Shown here in pieces: positions 41,877-51,555 of a stretch of 64,000 bases of DNA (its first letter is position 1; every line of letters begins with the position of its first letter). The notes beneath the pieces were generated by a model, which saw only the letters and a list, made by a program, of their open reading frames with translations, had not been told where the DNA came from and did no database searches. The translations under genes and the position numbers were made by a program. Source of the DNA: an uncultured Cytophagales bacterium (GTDB lineage Bacteria; Bacteroidota; Bacteroidia; Cytophagales; Thermonemataceae); NCBI GenBank assembly GCA_937911505.1, contig CALEMF010000048.1, forward strand, positions 44,583-108,582. Direction: 5' to 3'.

Positions 41877-43064
41877 ATGGAAAATATATTGAATAACATT
41901 TCTTGGTGGGGAGGCGTCGCTATGTTTTATACTACTGTGCGACTCATAGGGTATGTCTTAACGGTTAAGTCTATCAACAAAGTTCAAAAGATAAGCAATA
42001 CCATCAATACCCAGCTTCGGTATTTCTTGAGTGTGAGTTATAAACCGTTGATTATGCTGATTGTCGCTACACTGCTTCTCAAGTTCGTAGAGCAACGCGC
42101 TTATATAAATACTTCTTTGAGCATAGAAGCTTTTTGGATAAGCATTCTTTTGGCTTCTCTGTCGTTACTTTTTAGCTATATGGCCAGTAAGGTGGCAAGT
42201 AGAAACAAGTTGACGAAAGCCATCTATCTATTCTGGGGGCTCAATGCGCCCGCTAGTATAGGAGCCTTGCTCTTCTTGCTTTTGGGTATTTTACTTTGGG
42301 TAGTCAACGTGTTACCAACCCTCAATAACTTATACCAGCTACTGCACATTTGGTTAAGTATTATTACCGCTTGTTGCTTGGCTTACCTCACTTACTACAT
42401 TTGGCGGTATCCATATCATACAGTAAAGTATACTTACCATAAGTTTTTTCTAAGCAGAGAGCGCTTAGATGCTATCATAGGTGCTACATTGGGAGCTAGT
42501 ATGCTAGGCATTATTTTCTGGGTAAATGCTTCTTCACAACAAATAGGTTGGGTAGGACTACCTGTTTTATTAATGATCTGCTTTTTGGCATTATCTACAG
42601 TAGCACAATTAGTAATGGTATTGATACCATACAAAAGAGTGCGTTGGCAAATCAATCTTGGTCGTTTACTCATTGTGGGTCTGTTAGGACTTCTCGCTTG
42701 GTACATGGTACGTATACTATTACCTGAGCACTGGATGTTACACGGACATAGTTATCATCGGATGCAAATCCTGTATACTATTTGGCTGGGGCTAATCACG
42801 GGATTCTTATCAGATAAAATTATACAATTGTACAAGTATATCCAGCATCATTATACACACCATTTCACGCAAAAACCTGTGCGACATAAGTACCTAACTT
42901 TCTTACTAAGGTTTTGCATTACTGTTATGTGTCTTACACTTATTTTGTTAGCTATTTTGTATGCTTACTGGAATATAGGCTTGTATGGGCTTACGTTGGC
43001 TATTATTGCATTAATGGCTAATACAACTACAAAAGTGAGTTTAAGCTTACCAGCAAAGGTATGA
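41877..43064 (+). CDS. Membrane protein, apparent catalytically dead relative of membrane pyrophosphatase
   Basis: The 395-residue product has about ten TM segments. Several blocks follow the order of H+/Na+-translocating pyrophosphatases: KVQKISNTINTQLRYFLSVS with YKPLIML (TM2-3 region), SYMASKVASRNKLTKA (the GM-x-A-x-x-N-x-R-T segment), IIGATLGASMLGIIFWV (the LGAS-x-x-A-L-F segment), IWLGLITGFLSD with HHYTHHFTQKPVR (the EYYT...PV segment) and NIGLYGLTLAIIALMANTT (the GxYGIAxAxxGM segment). The acidic catalytic motifs such as DVGADLVGKVE, DNVGDN and GDTVGDPFKD are all absent and the protein is roughly half the normal length. It cannot be a working pump as known. Relationship is inferred from block order; function is unknown. 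Confidence 0.45.
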   Translation: MENILNNISWWGGVAMFYTTVRLIGYVLTVKSINKVQKISNTINTQLRYFLSVSYKPLIMLIVATLLLKFVEQRAYINTSLSIEAFWISILLASLSLLFSYMASKVASRNKLTKAIYLFWGLNAPASIGALLFLLLGILLWVVNVLPTLNNLYQLLHIWLSIITACCLAYLTYYIWRYPYHTVKYTYHKFFLSRERLDAIIGATLGASMLGIIFWVNASSQQIGWVGLPVLLMICFLALSTVAQLVMVLIPYKRVRWQINLGRLLIVGLLGLLAWYMVRILLPEHWMLHGHSYHRMQILYTIWLGLITGFLSDKIIQLYKYIQHHYTHHFTQKPVRHKYLTFLLRFCITVMCLTLILLAILYAYWNIGLYGLTLAIIALMANTTTKVSLSLPAKV

Positions 43065-43091
43065 GTAGTTTATAGCATTTATTGAAAGTAG

Positions 43092-43120
43092 AAAGGGAGC
43101 TGTAACGTCTCCCTTTTTTT
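43092..43120 (+). terminator. Terminator after the pyrophosphatase-like gene
   Basis: AAAGGGAG (43092-43099) pairs with CTCCCTTT (43109-43116), followed by a T run. The position fits the end of the upstream gene. Confidence 0.85.
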
Positions 43121-43225
43121 AGGGCTTATATACCATACTTCTAGGCTTTTTAACTAAATTAGGGCATATATATATCAGGTTTTATGAAGGTAACCTCTTA
43201 TAAAGGCAGGCTTTAAACAGGGTGC

Positions 43226-43621
43226 ATGACAAAACTCTTACTAGGTGTTATGGCGGTATTCTTCTTTAATGTGAGAAGTATAGCACAAGATACTCTTTCT
43301 GTTTCTGAGGAAGTGTACCTTGCTGTAGATAACATGCCTGAACCCAGAGAAGGGTATACTCGTTTTGTGGCATATGTAGAGCAACAAATACGTTATCCAC
43401 AAGAAGCCATTGATCACCAAATAGAGGGATACGTCTTTATTCGCTTTGTAGTAGATAAAAATGGACGCGTCATAAAGCCCACCATCTTAAAAGGGCTAGG
43501 GTATGGTTGTGACGAAGAGGTACTACGTGTATTCAAAAACCTGCCTCCTTGGCGACCTGGCAAAGAAGAAGGAAGAAAAGTAGCTGTACAGATGACATTT
43601 GCTATTATCTTTAGGTTTTAG
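43226..43621 (+). CDS. Small secreted protein with TonB C-terminal domain
   Basis: The 131-residue product has a signal peptide (MTKLLLGVMAVFFFNVRSIA) and a single TonB_C domain: YPQEAIDHQIEGYVFIRFVV, DKNGRVIKPTILKGLGYGCD and the final PPWRPGKEEGRKVAVQMTF. Unlike true TonB it has no N-terminal membrane anchor plus Pro-rich spacer, so it is probably a periplasmic stand-alone domain, as is common in Bacteroidota. It could contact outer-membrane receptors or peptidoglycan. Transcribed alone. Confidence 0.88.
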   Translation: MTKLLLGVMAVFFFNVRSIAQDTLSVSEEVYLAVDNMPEPREGYTRFVAYVEQQIRYPQEAIDHQIEGYVFIRFVVDKNGRVIKPTILKGLGYGCDEEVLRVFKNLPPWRPGKEEGRKVAVQMTFAIIFRF

Positions 43622-43725
43622 ATCGTTATATCACTCAACTATACGAAAATTGTCGCAGAAGCATAGCTCACAATGATAAAATTACTATATTTTTGCATCA
43701 TTTAGCTGAAACATACCAAACGAGC

Positions 43726-45015
43726 ATGAGATATTCACCTATTAATAAGGTACTTTTCGAAAACAATAGAGCACGCCTCCATAAGGAACTTGCACCAAAG
43801 TCAATGGCGGTACTACATGCCAACGACATTCTCCCTACCAATGCAGATGGTGTCATGCCCTTTCATCAAAATGCAGACTTGTTTTATCTATCTGGTATAG
43901 ACCAAGAAGAATCTATTTTAATTGTTTTTCCAGATGCAAAGGAAGAAGACTTTAGAGAAGTTCTCTTTTTGAGAGAAACCAATGAGCATATTGCCATCTG
44001 GGAAGGGCATAAATATACAAAAGAAGAAGCACGTAATACTTCTGGTATACAGACTATATTTTGGTTGAGTGAATTTCCTCGTGTCTTTAATACCTTAATA
44101 ACAGAGGCTGAAAATGTATATCTTAATACCAATGAGCACTTAAGGGCAGAAGTAGTAGTAGAAACTAGAGATGCACGCTTCGTAAAATGGTGTCAAGAAA
44201 AATACCCGCTACATACTTATAAAAGGCTGGCGCCCATTATGCATTATTTAAGAGCGGTGAAAAGCGAAGAAGAGATTGCCTTAATTCAACAAGCCTGCGA
44301 CATTACAGAAAAAGGTTTCCGACGTGTGTTAGCCTTTACAAAGCCAGGTGTACATGAGTTCGAGATAGAAGCAGAATATGTGCACGAATTTATCAGAAAC
44401 CGCTCCAAAGGATTTGCCTATTCACCTATTGTGGCTTCAGGTGCGAATGCCTGTGTGCTTCATTATATAGATAATAACCAAGTTTGTAAAGAAGGAGAGC
44501 TCATATTGATGGATGTAGGTGCTTCTTATGCCAACTACGCAGCCGATATGACAAGGTGTATTCCAGTAAGTGGACGGTTCACCGAACGCCAAAAAGCGGT
44601 ATACGAGGCGGTGCTACGTGTCATGAAGTACGCACTAGGCGAGTTGAGAGTAGGTAATAATTTACAGGACTATCATACATCGGTTGGGGAAGCCATGACG
44701 AAAGAGTTGGTAGACCTGAAACTACTTACCCAAGAGGAAGTAAAGGCGCAAAACCCTAAACACCCTGCCTACAAAAAGTATTTTATGCATGGTACTTCCC
44801 ATCATCTTGGCCTAGATGTACACGACGTAGGTGATAAGTACCGTACTTTTGAAGAAGGAATGGTGTTTACGTGCGAGCCGGGTATATACATTAGAGAAGA
44901 GGGGTTAGGCATTCGTCTAGAAAATGATGTTGTCATCAGAAAAGAAGGTATTGAAGACTTAATGGAATATATTCCATTTGAGAAGGAAGCCATAGAGGAA
45001 TTGATGAATCAATAA
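43726..45015 (+). CDS. pepP: Xaa-Pro aminopeptidase (aminopeptidase P)
   Basis: I start at ATG 43726 (MRYSPINKVLFENNRARL), which fits family N-termini; an upstream start at 43693 adds 11 residues. The 429-residue product has the AMP_N domain followed by the pita-bread metallopeptidase. Metal ligands are visible: Asp in LMDVGASYANYAADMTR (two Asp), His in MHGTSHHLGLDVHDVG, Glu in FTCEPGIYI and Glu in GIRLENDVV. It removes an N-terminal residue next to proline, using Mn2+ or similar. It is cytoplasmic. The M28 peptidase gene follows 19 bases later. Confidence 0.93.
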   Translation: MRYSPINKVLFENNRARLHKELAPKSMAVLHANDILPTNADGVMPFHQNADLFYLSGIDQEESILIVFPDAKEEDFREVLFLRETNEHIAIWEGHKYTKEEARNTSGIQTIFWLSEFPRVFNTLITEAENVYLNTNEHLRAEVVVETRDARFVKWCQEKYPLHTYKRLAPIMHYLRAVKSEEEIALIQQACDITEKGFRRVLAFTKPGVHEFEIEAEYVHEFIRNRSKGFAYSPIVASGANACVLHYIDNNQVCKEGELILMDVGASYANYAADMTRCIPVSGRFTERQKAVYEAVLRVMKYALGELRVGNNLQDYHTSVGEAMTKELVDLKLLTQEEVKAQNPKHPAYKKYFMHGTSHHLGLDVHDVGDKYRTFEEGMVFTCEPGIYIREEGLGIRLENDVVIRKEGIEDLMEYIPFEKEAIEELMNQ

Positions 45016-45034
45016 AAGTAAATAGTTGCTACTT

Positions 45035-46093
45035 ATGAGAGTTTTTGTCGTAGTATTCATCTGCTGTGTTTTTCAGACGGTTCTATTCGGACAGCCTATT
45101 CCTGTAGAGAAGTCTAAGCAAGCTGCGAAGTTTGCCACTACTATTACAGCAGAAGAGCTAAAAGAACACCTTTACACCTTAGCTGCTGATAGTATGGAGG
45201 GGAGAATGTCGGGAGAAGCAGGGCAGAAAAAGGCAGCACGTTACATTGCTAGCCAATTTGAAGCAATGGGCTTACAAAAGGGAATGGATACTTCCTATTT
45301 CCAAGTATTTGAAATAGCTAGAGTAAAAAGGAGGTATAGACTTGTAAAGCCTAATATGTCGCTGGACAGTACTTACGGGATAAAGACGACTGAAAACGTA
45401 GTGGGCTACATAGAAGGAACGAGTAAAAAAGAGGAGGTGCTCGTTATTTCTGCTCATTACGACCATGTAGGTAAAAAGTATACAACGATCTTCAATGGTG
45501 CTGATGACAATGCTTCTGGTACTTCAGGAATGATAGAAATAGCAGAAGCCTTCGCAGAGGCACAAAAAGCAGGATATCGCCCCAAAAGAACAATTGTATT
45601 CTTATTAGTATCAGCAGAAGAAATAGGTCTAATGGGTTCTTCCTTCTACACCAATTATCAACCGCTATTTCCATTAGAGAACACAGTGGCTAATCTCAAT
45701 GTAGATATGATTGGAAGAGTAGATGAGAATCACCAAGAGAATCCTGATTATATTTACCTCATAGGCTCCGATAAACTTTCAGAAGATTTACACCAGTTGA
45801 GTGAACGCGTTAATGCGACTTATATGCAGCTTAAGTTGGACTATACCTATAACGCTGACAACGATCCTAATCGCTATTATTACCGCTCTGATCATTACAA
45901 CTTTGCAAAAAATAATATTCCCGTCATCTTCTATTTTAATGGTGTACACGCAGATTACCATCAGCCTACAGATACGCCTGATAAGATTAACTACACGAAA
46001 ATGACGAAAATCGCTCAACTTGTATTTTTTACCGCTTGGGAGATTGCTAACAGAGAAGCGCGTATTCAACTTAATGAAGAAAGTGACAAATAA
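45035..46093 (+). CDS. M28-family zinc aminopeptidase, exported
   Basis: I choose ATG 45035 (MRVFVVVFICCVFQTVLFGQ), which gives a signal peptide. The 352-residue product has an M28 catalytic domain: SAHYDHVGKK (first Zn ligand His and Asp), GADDNASGTSGMIEI (bridging Asp), SAEEIGLMGSSFY (catalytic Glu pair), LNVDMIGRVDE (Asp ligand) and HADYHQPTDTPDK (last His). All ligands are present, so it should be an active exported aminopeptidase, probably helping in peptide nutrition. It is cotranscribed with pepP by spacing. Confidence 0.92.
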   Translation: MRVFVVVFICCVFQTVLFGQPIPVEKSKQAAKFATTITAEELKEHLYTLAADSMEGRMSGEAGQKKAARYIASQFEAMGLQKGMDTSYFQVFEIARVKRRYRLVKPNMSLDSTYGIKTTENVVGYIEGTSKKEEVLVISAHYDHVGKKYTTIFNGADDNASGTSGMIEIAEAFAEAQKAGYRPKRTIVFLLVSAEEIGLMGSSFYTNYQPLFPLENTVANLNVDMIGRVDENHQENPDYIYLIGSDKLSEDLHQLSERVNATYMQLKLDYTYNADNDPNRYYYRSDHYNFAKNNIPVIFYFNGVHADYHQPTDTPDKINYTKMTKIAQLVFFTAWEIANREARIQLNEESDK

Positions 46094-46099
46094 GGCTCA

Positions 46100-46405
46100 C
46101 TATTCAATCACTTCCAACACAGACCTGAAGGCTACAAAGCGATCCTTGTATCGTTCTTGATGTGCTTTCTGTAAATCAGGTGCATACTGTGCTTGGTAGG
46201 TAGCCAGATCAGCCTGACTTTTTAAGAAATACTGGATGGCATAAGTAAAGTCAGTGTTAGCCTCTTCGGTAAGTAAGCGTAGCAACTTATGCTCTACGAA
46301 CAAGCCAGTAGCCATTACAGCAGGTATATGCTCTTTTTGCATCCATTGAAGCCAATCTTTCTGCACGGCCTTATCAATATTAATCGTTACATTATAGAGT
46401 ATCAT
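46100..46405 (-). CDS. DUF4286 family protein
   Basis: I start at ATG 46405 (MILYNVTINIDKAVQKDWLQ), the family's usual beginning; an upstream start at 46435 adds ten residues. The 101-residue product has the conserved WLQWMQKEHIPAVMATGLF, then FTYAIQYFLKSQADLATYQ and HQERYKDRFVAFRSVLEVI. This ferredoxin-like small protein family is found widely in Bacteroidota and its function is unknown. It is convergent with the M28 gene and divergent from the methyltransferase gene. Confidence 0.88.
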   Translation of the reverse strand: MILYNVTINIDKAVQKDWLQWMQKEHIPAVMATGLFVEHKLLRLLTEEANTDFTYAIQYFLKSQADLATYQAQYAPDLQKAHQERYKDRFVAFRSVLEVIE

Positions 46406-46444
46406 GAAGTAGTTTTTTGTATTACCCTCAAACATAAATAAACT

Positions 46445-47164
46445 TTGGATAAGAAACCGTATATAGGCAAGGTATACTTGATTCCTACATTACTGGCTCC
46501 CAATACACACGATAAAGTACTTACTGTACAAGTAGAAGAAATGATACAGCAGATAAAGTATTTTTTTGTAGAAAATGTACGCACTGCACGGCGTTTTATT
46601 AGCAGTCTAAAATTGGGAATAGTCATTGAAAACTTACACTTTATAGAACTACACAAAAAAACCACCATTGCCGACATACAGAAAGAAGCACAAATAGTGT
46701 TCAAGGGGCAAGATGTAGGTATTCTCTCAGAAGCGGGCTGCCCAGCCATTGCTGATCCAGGTCACTTACTGGTAGCTTGGGCACACAAACGAGATGTACA
46801 AGTAATACCACTAATAGGTGCTTCCTCCATTTTACTGGCTTTGATGGCTTCTGGCTTTAATGGGCAACAATTTGTATTTCATGGCTACCTGCCTATCAAA
46901 GCCAATGAACGAACCAAGGCTTTACAACAAATAGAGAAGGAGGCTTATAAAAAGAAGCAAACACAAATCTTTATGGAAACACCTTTCCGAAACAATCAAC
47001 TCTTCAATAGCCTCCTAAAAACCTGTAGTGCTTCTACAAAGCTATGTATTGCTAGTAATCTTACCAGCCAACAGGAGTTTATAAAAACAAGAACGATCAA
47101 CGACTGGAAAAAGCAACTTCCTGATTTACATAAGCAACCCACGCTATTTTTACTTTATCCATGA
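46445..47164 (+). CDS. SAM-dependent methyltransferase, RsmI-like (tetrapyrrole methylase fold)
   Basis: The 239-residue product starts at a TTG codon; a stop lies six bases upstream in frame, so no earlier start exists. It resembles the short RsmI-like group in Bacteroidota: GKVYLIPTLLAPNTHDKVLT, YFFVENVRTARRFI, then VGILSEAGCPAIADPGHLLV, the SAM-binding GxPxIADPG motif, and IPLIGASSILLALMASGF. Canonical RsmI methylates a 16S rRNA ribose at C1402; this shorter group may do likewise but this is inferred. The end RTINDWKKQLPDLHKQP is typical of the group. Confidence 0.85.
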   Translation: MDKKPYIGKVYLIPTLLAPNTHDKVLTVQVEEMIQQIKYFFVENVRTARRFISSLKLGIVIENLHFIELHKKTTIADIQKEAQIVFKGQDVGILSEAGCPAIADPGHLLVAWAHKRDVQVIPLIGASSILLALMASGFNGQQFVFHGYLPIKANERTKALQQIEKEAYKKKQTQIFMETPFRNNQLFNSLLKTCSASTKLCIASNLTSQQEFIKTRTINDWKKQLPDLHKQPTLFLLYP

Positions 47165-47269
47165 TCTTTTTCTTACAGAACAGTTGTACAGGAGCAAATC
47201 ACTTTTTTGGGCAGAATGAGATAAACATGTACCTTTAAACATATAACTTTATAGAATTGATACACGTGG

Positions 47270-50200
47270 ATGATGAAACAATCTTACTGCTATCTTTTTT
47301 TATTATTTTTTGCTTCTATCTCAATCGTCCAAGCACAATGTCCAGTAGATATTAGTTATGGCGCTGCTAGCTTTTGTATAAATAGAACGCCTACTACGGT
47401 AACGCCCACCGTCAGTAATGGTGGAGGTACGGGTACATTCTCAGCCCCTGCTGGTTTAGATATTAACCCTAGTACAGGGGTGATTAATCTTCCTACAAGT
47501 ACGCCTTCTGCTTCCTCTTATACCATTACTTATACAGTTACGGGCGGAACATGCCCTGGTGTAGCACAAGTAGACGTTTTTATTACTGATCCTAGTGTAA
47601 CGATTACTTACTCAAGTACAGCTACAGAGTTCTGTAGAACAAGTAGCTTGAGTTTTGTAGATAGATTCCCTACAATAGACCCTAACTTCCTTTCGGGAGG
47701 AACTTTCTCTGTAAGCCCTACTGGTGGACTAAGCATCGACCCAGATAATGGCTTCATTATCTCTTACTCGAGTGCAGGTACTTATACCGTTACTTATGAA
47801 GTCAATGCAGGAGGTTGTACTATCTCAGATGATTTTACAATTATAGTAGTAGAACCATTGGGAACACCTACCATCAGCTACGATAGAGCGAGTTATTGTG
47901 TGACAGATGCCAACCCAATATTGACCGTATCGCCTATTCCGCCTAATGCCTTTTTAACCGACGAATCATTTTCTGCTACCCCCACAGGGCTAGCACTCAA
48001 TACAACTACGGGTGCCATTGATCTAGCCACCAGTACACCAGGGACTTATACCGTTACTTTGACTCGCACAAATGCTTGTAGTCCAAGTGGTGTAACAGCT
48101 ACTACCAACATTGAAGTGATTGAAGTACCTGCCGACCCTGTACTAAGTTATGATGCAGCGCTATATTGTACGAATCAAACGCCAAATCTAGTAACGCCAC
48201 AAACGGCTACCCCAGCAGGAGGTACCTTCTCGGTAATGCCTACTACAGGTTTATCCATTAATGCTACTACTGGAGAAATTGATGTAGCTACCAGTACAGC
48301 CGGCAATTATACCATCACTTATGAAGTAGGTACAGGTACTTGTTTGAAAAGCACTACTTTTGCAGTAGAGATTGCAGACGCGCCCGTCATTACTGCCTTC
48401 AACTATACAGGAAGTCCTTTTTGTCGGAATGATCCCAGTCCTATCAAGAATCCCAACATCGCGCCTGCTTTAGGTGTCAATGAGACCGCTAGCTTTAGCG
48501 TTTCTAGAATAGGATTAAGTCTTGATCTGGCTACAGGCGAAATAGATGTATCAACTAGTACCTCAGGTAATTATATCATTACCTACCTTGTTACTAATAC
48601 AGTAACAGGTTGCCAAACTACACGCAATACTACCATAGATATCAATGATATTGGCGCAGTAGACATCGAATATGCGAAAGCTACCTACTGCCTTAATGAG
48701 GCGAACCCTTCTCCTAGCGTGAAATCACCTGCACTCCCTCTGGGCACTTTTAGTACTTCATCACCAAATCTTGTGGTTGATCCTTCTACAGGGGTTATAG
48801 ACATAGCCGCCAGTTTAGTAGGTACCTATACCATTACTTATGAAGTGGTAGATGGGGCTTGTACAGATACAGATGACTTCACGGTGACTATTGCCACGCC
48901 GCCTAGCATTACTACTTTTGAGTACGCAGGTACTCCTTTCTGTCGAAATGATGCTAGTCCTATTAAGAATCCTACTACAACGCCTGCTTTGGGAGCCAAC
49001 GAAACAGCGGTTTTTACTACGACCTCTACAGAGATAAATTTGAACGGAACTACAGGCGCCATCGATGTGTCGAATAGTACAGCGGGCACTTACACTATTA
49101 CTTATATAGTGACGAATACAGTAACAGGATGTGAAACGACAGCTACTACCGATGTAACCATCAATGAAGTGGGTACCGCAGACATCGCTTATGCCAAAAA
49201 CACTTACTGCCAAGATGAATCCAACCCATCTCCCAGTACAGTACTACCTGCTACGCCAGCAGGGGTTTTCTCAGCCGCGCCGGCAGGGCTTTCTATTGAT
49301 AACAGTACAGGTCTTATAGACTTGTCAACAAGTACACTAGGCACTTATACGATTACTTACACGATTACTGAATCGGGCTGTACCAGCAGTGATGATTTTA
49401 CAGTGACTGTCGCAGCGCCTCCTACTATTACTACTTTTGAATATGCAGGGACTCCTTTTTGTCGAAATGACCCCAGCCCGGTTAAGAACCCTACCATTGC
49501 TCCTGCGCTAGGCGCTAATGAAACCGCCGCTTTTAGCGCTACGCCAACAGGGTTAGACATTAACACAACCACAGGTGCAGTAGATGTGTCGCTGAGCGAT
49601 GCAGGCACTTATACGATTACTTATACTGTCACCAATACAGTAACAGGATGCCAACGCGCCCAAGATACAAATATTACTATTGACGATATAGCAACAGCAG
49701 ATATCGCTTATGCAAACGCTACTTATTGTCTGAATGAATCAAATCCTTCTCCTAGTACAATATTACCTACTACACCAACGGGTACTTTTTCGGCTGCCCC
49801 CGCAGGGCTTTCCATTGATACTAATTCAGGTCTTATAGACTTGTCGGCGAGTACAGCGGGTACTTACACGATTACCTATACTATTACTGAGGCAGGTTGT
49901 ACAAGCAGCGATGATTTTACAGTAACCATCGTAGCACCTCCTACCATTACCACCTTTGAGTATGCAGGTACTCCTTTTTGCCGAAATGATGCTAGTCCTG
50001 TAAAGACCCCTAGCATTACGCCTACATTAGGAGCTAACGAGACGGCAACTTTTAGTGCTACCCCTACAGGATTGAACTTTAATACAACCAATGGCGAGAT
50101 TGATGTATCGGCTAGTGACGCGGGTACTTACACAATCACTTACACTGTTACTAATAGTGTAACAGGTTGCCAAAGTGTAGCAACCACAACCGTTGACATT

Positions 50201-51520
50201 AATGATGTAGCTGTACCAGTATATGCCTATAGCCAAGGCAGCTATTGTATCGAGGCTAGTACAATTACCCCAGCTACGCTTACCCCAGCAGGAGGAACAA
50301 TCACTATTTCAGCAACGCCTGCTTCAGCGAATCTATCAATTAATACCACTACAGGAGAGATTGATTTATCAGCCAGTGATGTGGGTGAATATGTACTTAC
50401 CTATACCGTGAATGCTACTGGTTGCACACGCGCGACCACAACTAATATACGTATTGAAGCTCCCCCCACCATTACCAGTTTTGCCTACGCTGGGCCTTAC
50501 TGTAATGATACGGGAGGGAACGTTAATCCCAGCAGTACTGCTCCTGACCCGAGTAGTCTTGGCGCTAATGAGGTAGCAAGCTTTAGTGCTACCCCGTCAG
50601 GCTTAAGTTTAAATGCCACTACAGGTGTTATTGATGTCGCTAATTCTGCTCCAAACACCTATACAGTTACTTATCGTTTGACCAATACTGCTACTAATTG
50701 CTCCACAGAACAAACGGCCGTGGTTGTTATAGAGGGAGGCGAGGTAGCTGTGACTTATCAGACGAATCTTTTTTGTATATATGATACACAGCAACTACCT
50801 ACACAAGTGACGCCTAGTGGAGGTACGTTCTCCGCTACGGGAGGGCTTCCTATTGATGCCACTACAGGAGAAATAGATGTACCTAATAGTGTGGTAGGTG
50901 ACTATGTAGTTACTTACACTGTGTCAGTAGGAGGTGTTTGTGGCACTATTATGAGAGAAATTGATATAAGTATTGTTGATCCTCCCGCCATTACAGCCAT
51001 CAACGCTTCTCGCACTACCATTGTACAAGGGGAGTCAGTCACACTTAGTGTAGATGCCAATGGCGGGACAAGCTTTGTGTGGGAACCTGCTGAAGGGCTA
51101 AGCGATGCAACGATAGAAAATCCAGAAGCGACCCCTTTAGAAAATACAACTTATACAGTTACAGTTGCCAATGAGGCAGGCTGTAGTACTACAGGGCAAA
51201 TAGACATTGAGGTCATTCCAAGTGAGGTGTTTGTACCCAATTCTTTCTTCCCTAACAGTAGTAATGTAAATAATAACACTTTTAAGGTACTAGGCAACGG
51301 AATAGCTGAACTGAGTATAAAGATATACGACAGACTAGGCGCACTTATTTACGAGACCTCAGACCTAAACCAAGCGACCCGTGTCGGTTGGGATGGAACC
51401 TATAACGGGGAAAAACAACCAGCAGGCACGTATGTCTGGTACATTAGTGGAAAGTTTCTTACAGGCGCTGAAATTTCTATTGATGGAAAAAACACAGGTA
51501 GCGTCGTCTTATTGAAATAA
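47270..51520 (+). CDS. Large repetitive surface protein with T9SS type-B C-terminal domain
   Basis: The 1416-residue product has a signal peptide (ending VQAQ, about 22 residues) and about fourteen Ig-like repeats of 70-95 residues. Each repeat opens with an aromatic-Cys (for example ISYGAASFC, DIAYAKNTYC, ITTFEYAGTPFC) and has a second Cys near its end (GGTCPG, SGCTSS), so disulfides are likely. Repeats from about residue 370 alternate between two types. The last region (FVPNSFFPNS, KIYDRLGALIYETSDL, GWDGTYNGEKQPAGTYVWY) is the gliding-motility-associated type-B sorting domain of the type IX system, which exports the protein to the surface. Likely an adhesin or matrix protein. Confidence 0.9.
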   Translation: MMKQSYCYLFLLFFASISIVQAQCPVDISYGAASFCINRTPTTVTPTVSNGGGTGTFSAPAGLDINPSTGVINLPTSTPSASSYTITYTVTGGTCPGVAQVDVFITDPSVTITYSSTATEFCRTSSLSFVDRFPTIDPNFLSGGTFSVSPTGGLSIDPDNGFIISYSSAGTYTVTYEVNAGGCTISDDFTIIVVEPLGTPTISYDRASYCVTDANPILTVSPIPPNAFLTDESFSATPTGLALNTTTGAIDLATSTPGTYTVTLTRTNACSPSGVTATTNIEVIEVPADPVLSYDAALYCTNQTPNLVTPQTATPAGGTFSVMPTTGLSINATTGEIDVATSTAGNYTITYEVGTGTCLKSTTFAVEIADAPVITAFNYTGSPFCRNDPSPIKNPNIAPALGVNETASFSVSRIGLSLDLATGEIDVSTSTSGNYIITYLVTNTVTGCQTTRNTTIDINDIGAVDIEYAKATYCLNEANPSPSVKSPALPLGTFSTSSPNLVVDPSTGVIDIAASLVGTYTITYEVVDGACTDTDDFTVTIATPPSITTFEYAGTPFCRNDASPIKNPTTTPALGANETAVFTTTSTEINLNGTTGAIDVSNSTAGTYTITYIVTNTVTGCETTATTDVTINEVGTADIAYAKNTYCQDESNPSPSTVLPATPAGVFSAAPAGLSIDNSTGLIDLSTSTLGTYTITYTITESGCTSSDDFTVTVAAPPTITTFEYAGTPFCRNDPSPVKNPTIAPALGANETAAFSATPTGLDINTTTGAVDVSLSDAGTYTITYTVTNTVTGCQRAQDTNITIDDIATADIAYANATYCLNESNPSPSTILPTTPTGTFSAAPAGLSIDTNSGLIDLSASTAGTYTITYTITEAGCTSSDDFTVTIVAPPTITTFEYAGTPFCRNDASPVKTPSITPTLGANETATFSATPTGLNFNTTNGEIDVSASDAGTYTITYTVTNSVTGCQSVATTTVDINDVAVPVYAYSQGSYCIEASTITPATLTPAGGTITISATPASANLSINTTTGEIDLSASDVGEYVLTYTVNATGCTRATTTNIRIEAPPTITSFAYAGPYCNDTGGNVNPSSTAPDPSSLGANEVASFSATPSGLSLNATTGVIDVANSAPNTYTVTYRLTNTATNCSTEQTAVVVIEGGEVAVTYQTNLFCIYDTQQLPTQVTPSGGTFSATGGLPIDATTGEIDVPNSVVGDYVVTYTVSVGGVCGTIMREIDISIVDPPAITAINASRTTIVQGESVTLSVDANGGTSFVWEPAEGLSDATIENPEATPLENTTYTVTVANEAGCSTTGQIDIEVIPSEVFVPNSFFPNSSNVNNNTFKVLGNGIAELSIKIYDRLGALIYETSDLNQATRVGWDGTYNGEKQPAGTYVWYISGKFLTGAEISIDGKNTGSVVLLK

Positions 51521-51555
51521 ATGATTTTGAACCGAATGCACATGAACAATATCTC

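Noticed and set aside
45492..46069. Minus-strand frames under the M28 peptidase
   Set aside because: Shadows of a gene with all zinc ligands in the plus frame.
48815..50236. Minus-strand open frames within the repeat-rich surface protein gene
   Set aside because: They are antisense frames produced by the low-complexity Ser/Thr-rich codons of the repeats.
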